Shown here one piece after another: positions 14,441-14,677 of a DNA stretch of 14,677 bases; within the stretch, counting starts at the first letter, position 1, and each line of letters starts with the position of its first letter. Below the pieces are notes generated by a model. The model was not told the origin of the DNA. It saw nothing but the letters and a program-made list of their open reading frames with translations, and did no database searches. Origin of the DNA: an uncultured Gemella sp. Its GTDB lineage: Bacteria; Bacillota; Bacilli; Staphylococcales; Gemellaceae. The stretch is taken from NCBI GenBank assembly GCA_945869755.1, contig CAMBPW010000017.1, positions 1-14,677 on the forward strand. The letters are read 5' to 3'. The position numbers were made by a program, and so were the translations under genes.

Positions 14441-14476
14441 ATCAGTTTTTTTTAAAGATGGATCTCTCAAACATCT
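14441..14476 (-). promoter_or_regulatory. Candidate preQ1 riboswitch (class I-like aptamer) for queT
   Basis: The arms AGATG (14476-14472) and CATCT (14460-14456) enclose an 11-nt loop that ends in C. An A-rich tail with eight consecutive A and then CTGA follows, directly before the terminator. This is the small hairpin plus A-rich tail layout of preQ1-I riboswitches, and UUxxAG at the loop start resembles the Bacillus aptamer. The pairing of loop with tail (P2) is weak here, so the class is unsure; the transporter gene downstream is the strongest support. The loop is also complementary over 8 nt to the terminator loop region. Confidence 0.6.
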
Positions 14477-14494
14477 ATATATTTTTGAGTTTTT

Positions 14495-14523
14495 ATAATA
14501 CCATCTACAAAGAAATATGTCAA
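14495..14523 (-). promoter_or_regulatory. Promoter of queT
   Basis: TTGACA (14523-14518), a 17-nt spacer and TATTAT (14500-14495), with TG one base before the -10, form a near-consensus promoter. Transcription would start near 14488, about 12 nt before the aptamer hairpin. The remaining sequence to the window end (14524-14677) is very AT-rich and shows no gene I can support. Confidence 0.87.
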
Positions 14524-14677
14524 TAGTTATCAACTTATAATGTTTAATTAAAAATAATATTTTAAATATATGTTTTTAATTATTTTTATTTTCCAAAAAT
14601 ATGACACTAAATTATAAATCCTTTTATTTTACTTAATTTTGTCATTTACCTAATTTTTATTTTTTAACTTCACTAAA

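Noticed and set aside
14589..14617. Possible plus-strand promoter (TTTCCA, 17 nt, TATAAA) near the right edge
   Set aside because: The match to a -35 is weak and no plus-strand gene is seen before the window ends; such matches are frequent in AT-rich sequence.
1..14677. Search for tRNA or rRNA genes, CRISPR arrays, insertion sequences, phage or defence genes
   Set aside because: No clover-leaf motifs, repeated spacers, transposase motifs or terminal repeats were found; the content is housekeeping genes and their leaders.

Overview
The window is an AT-rich, almost entirely minus-strand block of housekeeping genes from a low-GC member of the Bacillota (class Bacilli). The RpoB and RpoC sequences, Shine-Dalgarno sites of the AGGAGG type, the L10 and L20 RNA leaders and the rplJ-rplL-methyltransferase-rpoB-rpoC order are all Bacilli traits. 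The very low GC content and the unusual junctions suggest a Gemella-like organism, but that genus guess is inference.

Reading the minus strand from the right end: a queuosine-precursor transporter gene (queT, 13845-14378) sits behind a strong promoter and a terminator-type leader that resembles a preQ1 riboswitch. Next comes rplJ-rplL (13634-12726) with its promoter and L10 autoregulatory leader, then an RsmC/YbxB-like methyltransferase (12589-11987) behind an intrinsic terminator. rpoB and rpoC follow (11811-4324) with their own promoter. Immediately after rpoC are the promoter and L20 leader of infC-rpmI-rplT (4124-2969), ended by one or two terminators. A separate promoter drives cmk-plsC-thioesterase (2672-974), which ends in a perfect 14-bp hairpin. 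At the left edge is a glycosyltransferase gene (876-14) of the GT52/sialyltransferase-like type, split by a frameshift in a run of seven A residues.

The genes mostly serve macromolecular synthesis: ribosomal stalk proteins L10 and L12, the two large RNA polymerase subunits, initiation factor IF3, and L35 and L20. cmk (CMP recycling) and plsC (phosphatidic acid synthesis) supply nucleotide and membrane precursors. From queT to rplT I see no simple terminator closing an operon before the next promoter. Each new promoter lies 3-18 nt behind the preceding stop codon, and the hairpins present look like attenuators or a leaky terminator. The block therefore probably behaves as one long transcript with several internal promoters, damped by RNA leaders.

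Several starts need care: infC uses the rare AUU codon, rpoB and rpoC most likely start at TTG, plsC at GTG, and the thioesterase, rpmI and methyltransferase genes start inside their longest open frames. I see no tRNA, rRNA, CRISPR array, insertion sequence or phage gene. The points that most merit follow-up are the homopolymer-split glycosyltransferase, the queT leader with an 8-nt loop-to-loop complementarity, the fusion of rpoBC to the L20-controlled IF3 operon, and the long acidic tail on RpoB.
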